15,313 nucleotides of DNA, taken from assembly GCA_027371515.1 (NCBI GenBank), contig DAHXMX010000011.1, positions 1-15,313 of the forward strand. Direction: 5' to 3'. The position numbers were made by a program, and so were the translations under genes. Every line of letters starts with the position of its first letter. Position 1 is the stretch's first letter. Of this stretch, positions 14,302 through 15,313 are shown piece by piece. The stretch is from Neisseriaceae bacterium (lineage in GTDB: Bacteria > Pseudomonadota > Gammaproteobacteria > Burkholderiales > UBA11063). The notes beneath the pieces were generated by a model. The model saw only the letters and a list, made by a program, of their open reading frames with translations, did not search any database and had not been told where the DNA came from.

Positions 14302-15035
14302 ATTTTAAATATATCTTCCATAGAGTATAAACCAGCTGGTTTATTACAGATAAAATCAGCAGCCATTAATGCACCACGTGCAAAGCTACTTCGATTATTG
14401 ATTTCGCTTTTTAGCACTAATTGTTCATCATCTGAAATAAAGCTTACTTCATGTAAGCCAACTATATTACCAGCACGTAAGACACTAAAACCTATTTCAT
14501 TATTGATTTTATGTAAGTCACGTCCATGTCGAGTATAAACTGCATGTTTATCAAAATTAATTTTGCGAGCCTTTGCAATGCATTTACCAAGCTGAATTGC
14601 AGTACCAGATGGTGAATCTTTTTTATATTTGTGATGAGCTTCAAAAATTTCACTTTCAAAATCATCTAATACACTAGCTGCTATGGTCACTAGTTTCATT
14701 AGTACATTAACACTAACACTCATATTAGGCGCTATTAAAATTGGTATTTGTATCGATGCATTATAAATAATTTCTAACTCATCATTATTAAAACCTGTTG
14801 TACCAATTACTAATGCCGTATGATTTTCTAGACAATAATTTAGTATATTTAGTGTCGCAACTGGTGATGAAAAATCAATACAGACATTGATATTTTTAAT
14901 GTTGTTTATATTATTATTTGTTGTATTACTTGCAATTTTTGCAACAATTTCATATTTATGGCTATATTTAGAAACTTGACGGATAATTTCCTGTCCCATT
15001 TTACCTGTTGCACCAACAATAGCTAATTTAATCAT
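14298..15035 (-). CDS. dapB: 4-hydroxy-tetrahydrodipicolinate reductase
   Basis: 245 residues. DapB reduces the dehydrated product of DapA with NAD(P)H to tetrahydrodipicolinate, feeding lysine and meso-diaminopimelate. Motifs are the dinucleotide-binding GATGKMG (8-14), CIDFSSP (52-58), IGTTGF (77-82), APNMSVSVN (102-110) and the catalytic HHKYKKDSPSGTA (134-146), with His134 and Lys138 equivalent to E. coli His159 and Lys163. The protein is about 25 residues shorter than E. coli DapB; most of the loss is in the Asn-rich stretch after residue 35, where the second Rossmann strand and following loop are compressed. It overlaps both bamE and nadB by 4 nt (ATGA), indicating tight coupling. Confidence 0.95.
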   Translation of the reverse strand: MIKLAIVGATGKMGQEIIRQVSKYSHKYEIVAKIASNTTNNNINNIKNINVCIDFSSPVATLNILNYCLENHTALVIGTTGFNNDELEIIYNASIQIPILIAPNMSVSVNVLMKLVTIAASVLDDFESEIFEAHHKYKKDSPSGTAIQLGKCIAKARKINFDKHAVYTRHGRDLHKINNEIGFSVLRAGNIVGLHEVSFISDDEQLVLKSEINNRSSFARGALMAADFICNKPAGLYSMEDIFKI

Positions 15036-15313
15036 TTATCAAAAAATTGTCCAGAATAATCTATTTTAGTCACTTGATCATTATTATCAAAAAATATGGA
15101 TAGTGTATAACTTTGTTCTAAATGATTGTTTTTATAATCTTGATAAAAATAATCCCATCTATGCTGATCAAATATAAATTGTGTTAATGGTTTCCCAATG
15201 ATAAAGGACACCTGTTCTTTAGTCATGCCTAGTTTGATTTTACTGATTTGTTGTTTAGTAATATAGACACCTTGCTGTACTTCCATTGTATACGGAAAGT
15301 GCCATTCAGAAAA
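15032..15313 (-). CDS. bamE: Outer membrane assembly lipoprotein BamE, 5' end beyond the window
   Basis: The reading frame stays open to the window edge: nine codons upstream of the ATG at 15286 read through without a stop (…WHFPYT before MEVQQG). An aromatic-proline segment just before VQQG is what BamE/OmlA proteins have after the lipobox and linker, so the ATG at 15286 is internal and the signal peptide and lipobox Cys lie outside. Visible core: VQQGVYITKQQISKIKLGMT, then EQVSFIIGKPL, DQHRWDYFY, and a final strand ending DYSGQFF. BamE is the small lipoprotein of the BAM complex that folds outer membrane beta-barrels. The bamE-dapB order is familiar from Neisseria and related betaproteobacteria. 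Confidence 0.9.
   Translation of the reverse strand, partial: FSEWHFPYTMEVQQGVYITKQQISKIKLGMTKEQVSFIIGKPLTQFIFDQHRWDYFYQDYKNNHLEQSYTLSIFFDNNDQVTKIDYSGQFFDK

Noticed and set aside
1..15313. Mobile element, phage, CRISPR, toxin-antitoxin or defence system
   Set aside because: All coding space is taken by recognisable housekeeping or transport genes, and no repeat arrays, transposase, integrase or terminal inverted repeats were seen.

Overview
This is an ordinary chromosomal segment of a very AT-rich bacterium (roughly 30% GC by eye). It carries 18 protein genes on both strands, with short gaps and several ATGA stop/start overlaps. No tRNA, rRNA, CRISPR array, insertion sequence, integrase or phage gene is visible. 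The gene set points to a Gram-negative proteobacterium, most likely an AT-rich betaproteobacterium. The reasons are a phasin of the proteobacterial type, a DUF1841 protein (mostly beta/gammaproteobacterial), the order bamE-dapB (familiar from Neisseria and relatives), an E. coli-like Fpr and an Isc-type ferredoxin. The exact genus cannot be named from this window.

Layout. (1) Positions 1-790, + strand: a polyhydroxyalkanoate granule phasin with a near-consensus sigma-70 promoter, a TGC-N3-GCA palindrome over that promoter, and a clear rho-independent terminator. (2) 837-2868, + strand: fpr (ferredoxin-NADP+ reductase) and rsmB (16S rRNA m5C967 methyltransferase), 10 nt apart. (3) 2894-3532, - strand: a MarC-family membrane protein. 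(4) 3687-8509, - strand: a compact run transcribed in the order DUF1841, TatD-family nuclease, nusB, dnaG, alpha/beta hydrolase, TIGR01777 epimerase. (5) 8571-9872, - strand: a POT-family transporter. (6) 10069-11384, + strand: ssb, hemJ and a hot-dog thioesterase, tightly packed behind a recognisable promoter. (7) 11392-15313, - strand: bamE (cut by the window edge), dapB, nadB, fdx and a CDF zinc exporter, almost all overlapping or abutting.

Functionally these are housekeeping genes: replication (primase, SSB), rRNA maturation and antitermination (RsmB, NusB), lysine/peptidoglycan precursor synthesis (DapB), NAD synthesis (NadB), haem synthesis (HemJ), Fe-S electron transfer (Fpr, Fdx), outer membrane assembly (BamE), metal and peptide transport, and carbon storage (phasin). 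The unusual part is the arrangement. dnaG is outside the rpsU-dnaG-rpoD context and coupled to nusB, fdx is outside an isc cluster and overlaps nadB, and ssb heads an operon with hemJ. I found no convincing new multi-gene system. The best second looks are the phasin operator, the reduced POT transporter, and these rearranged housekeeping operons.
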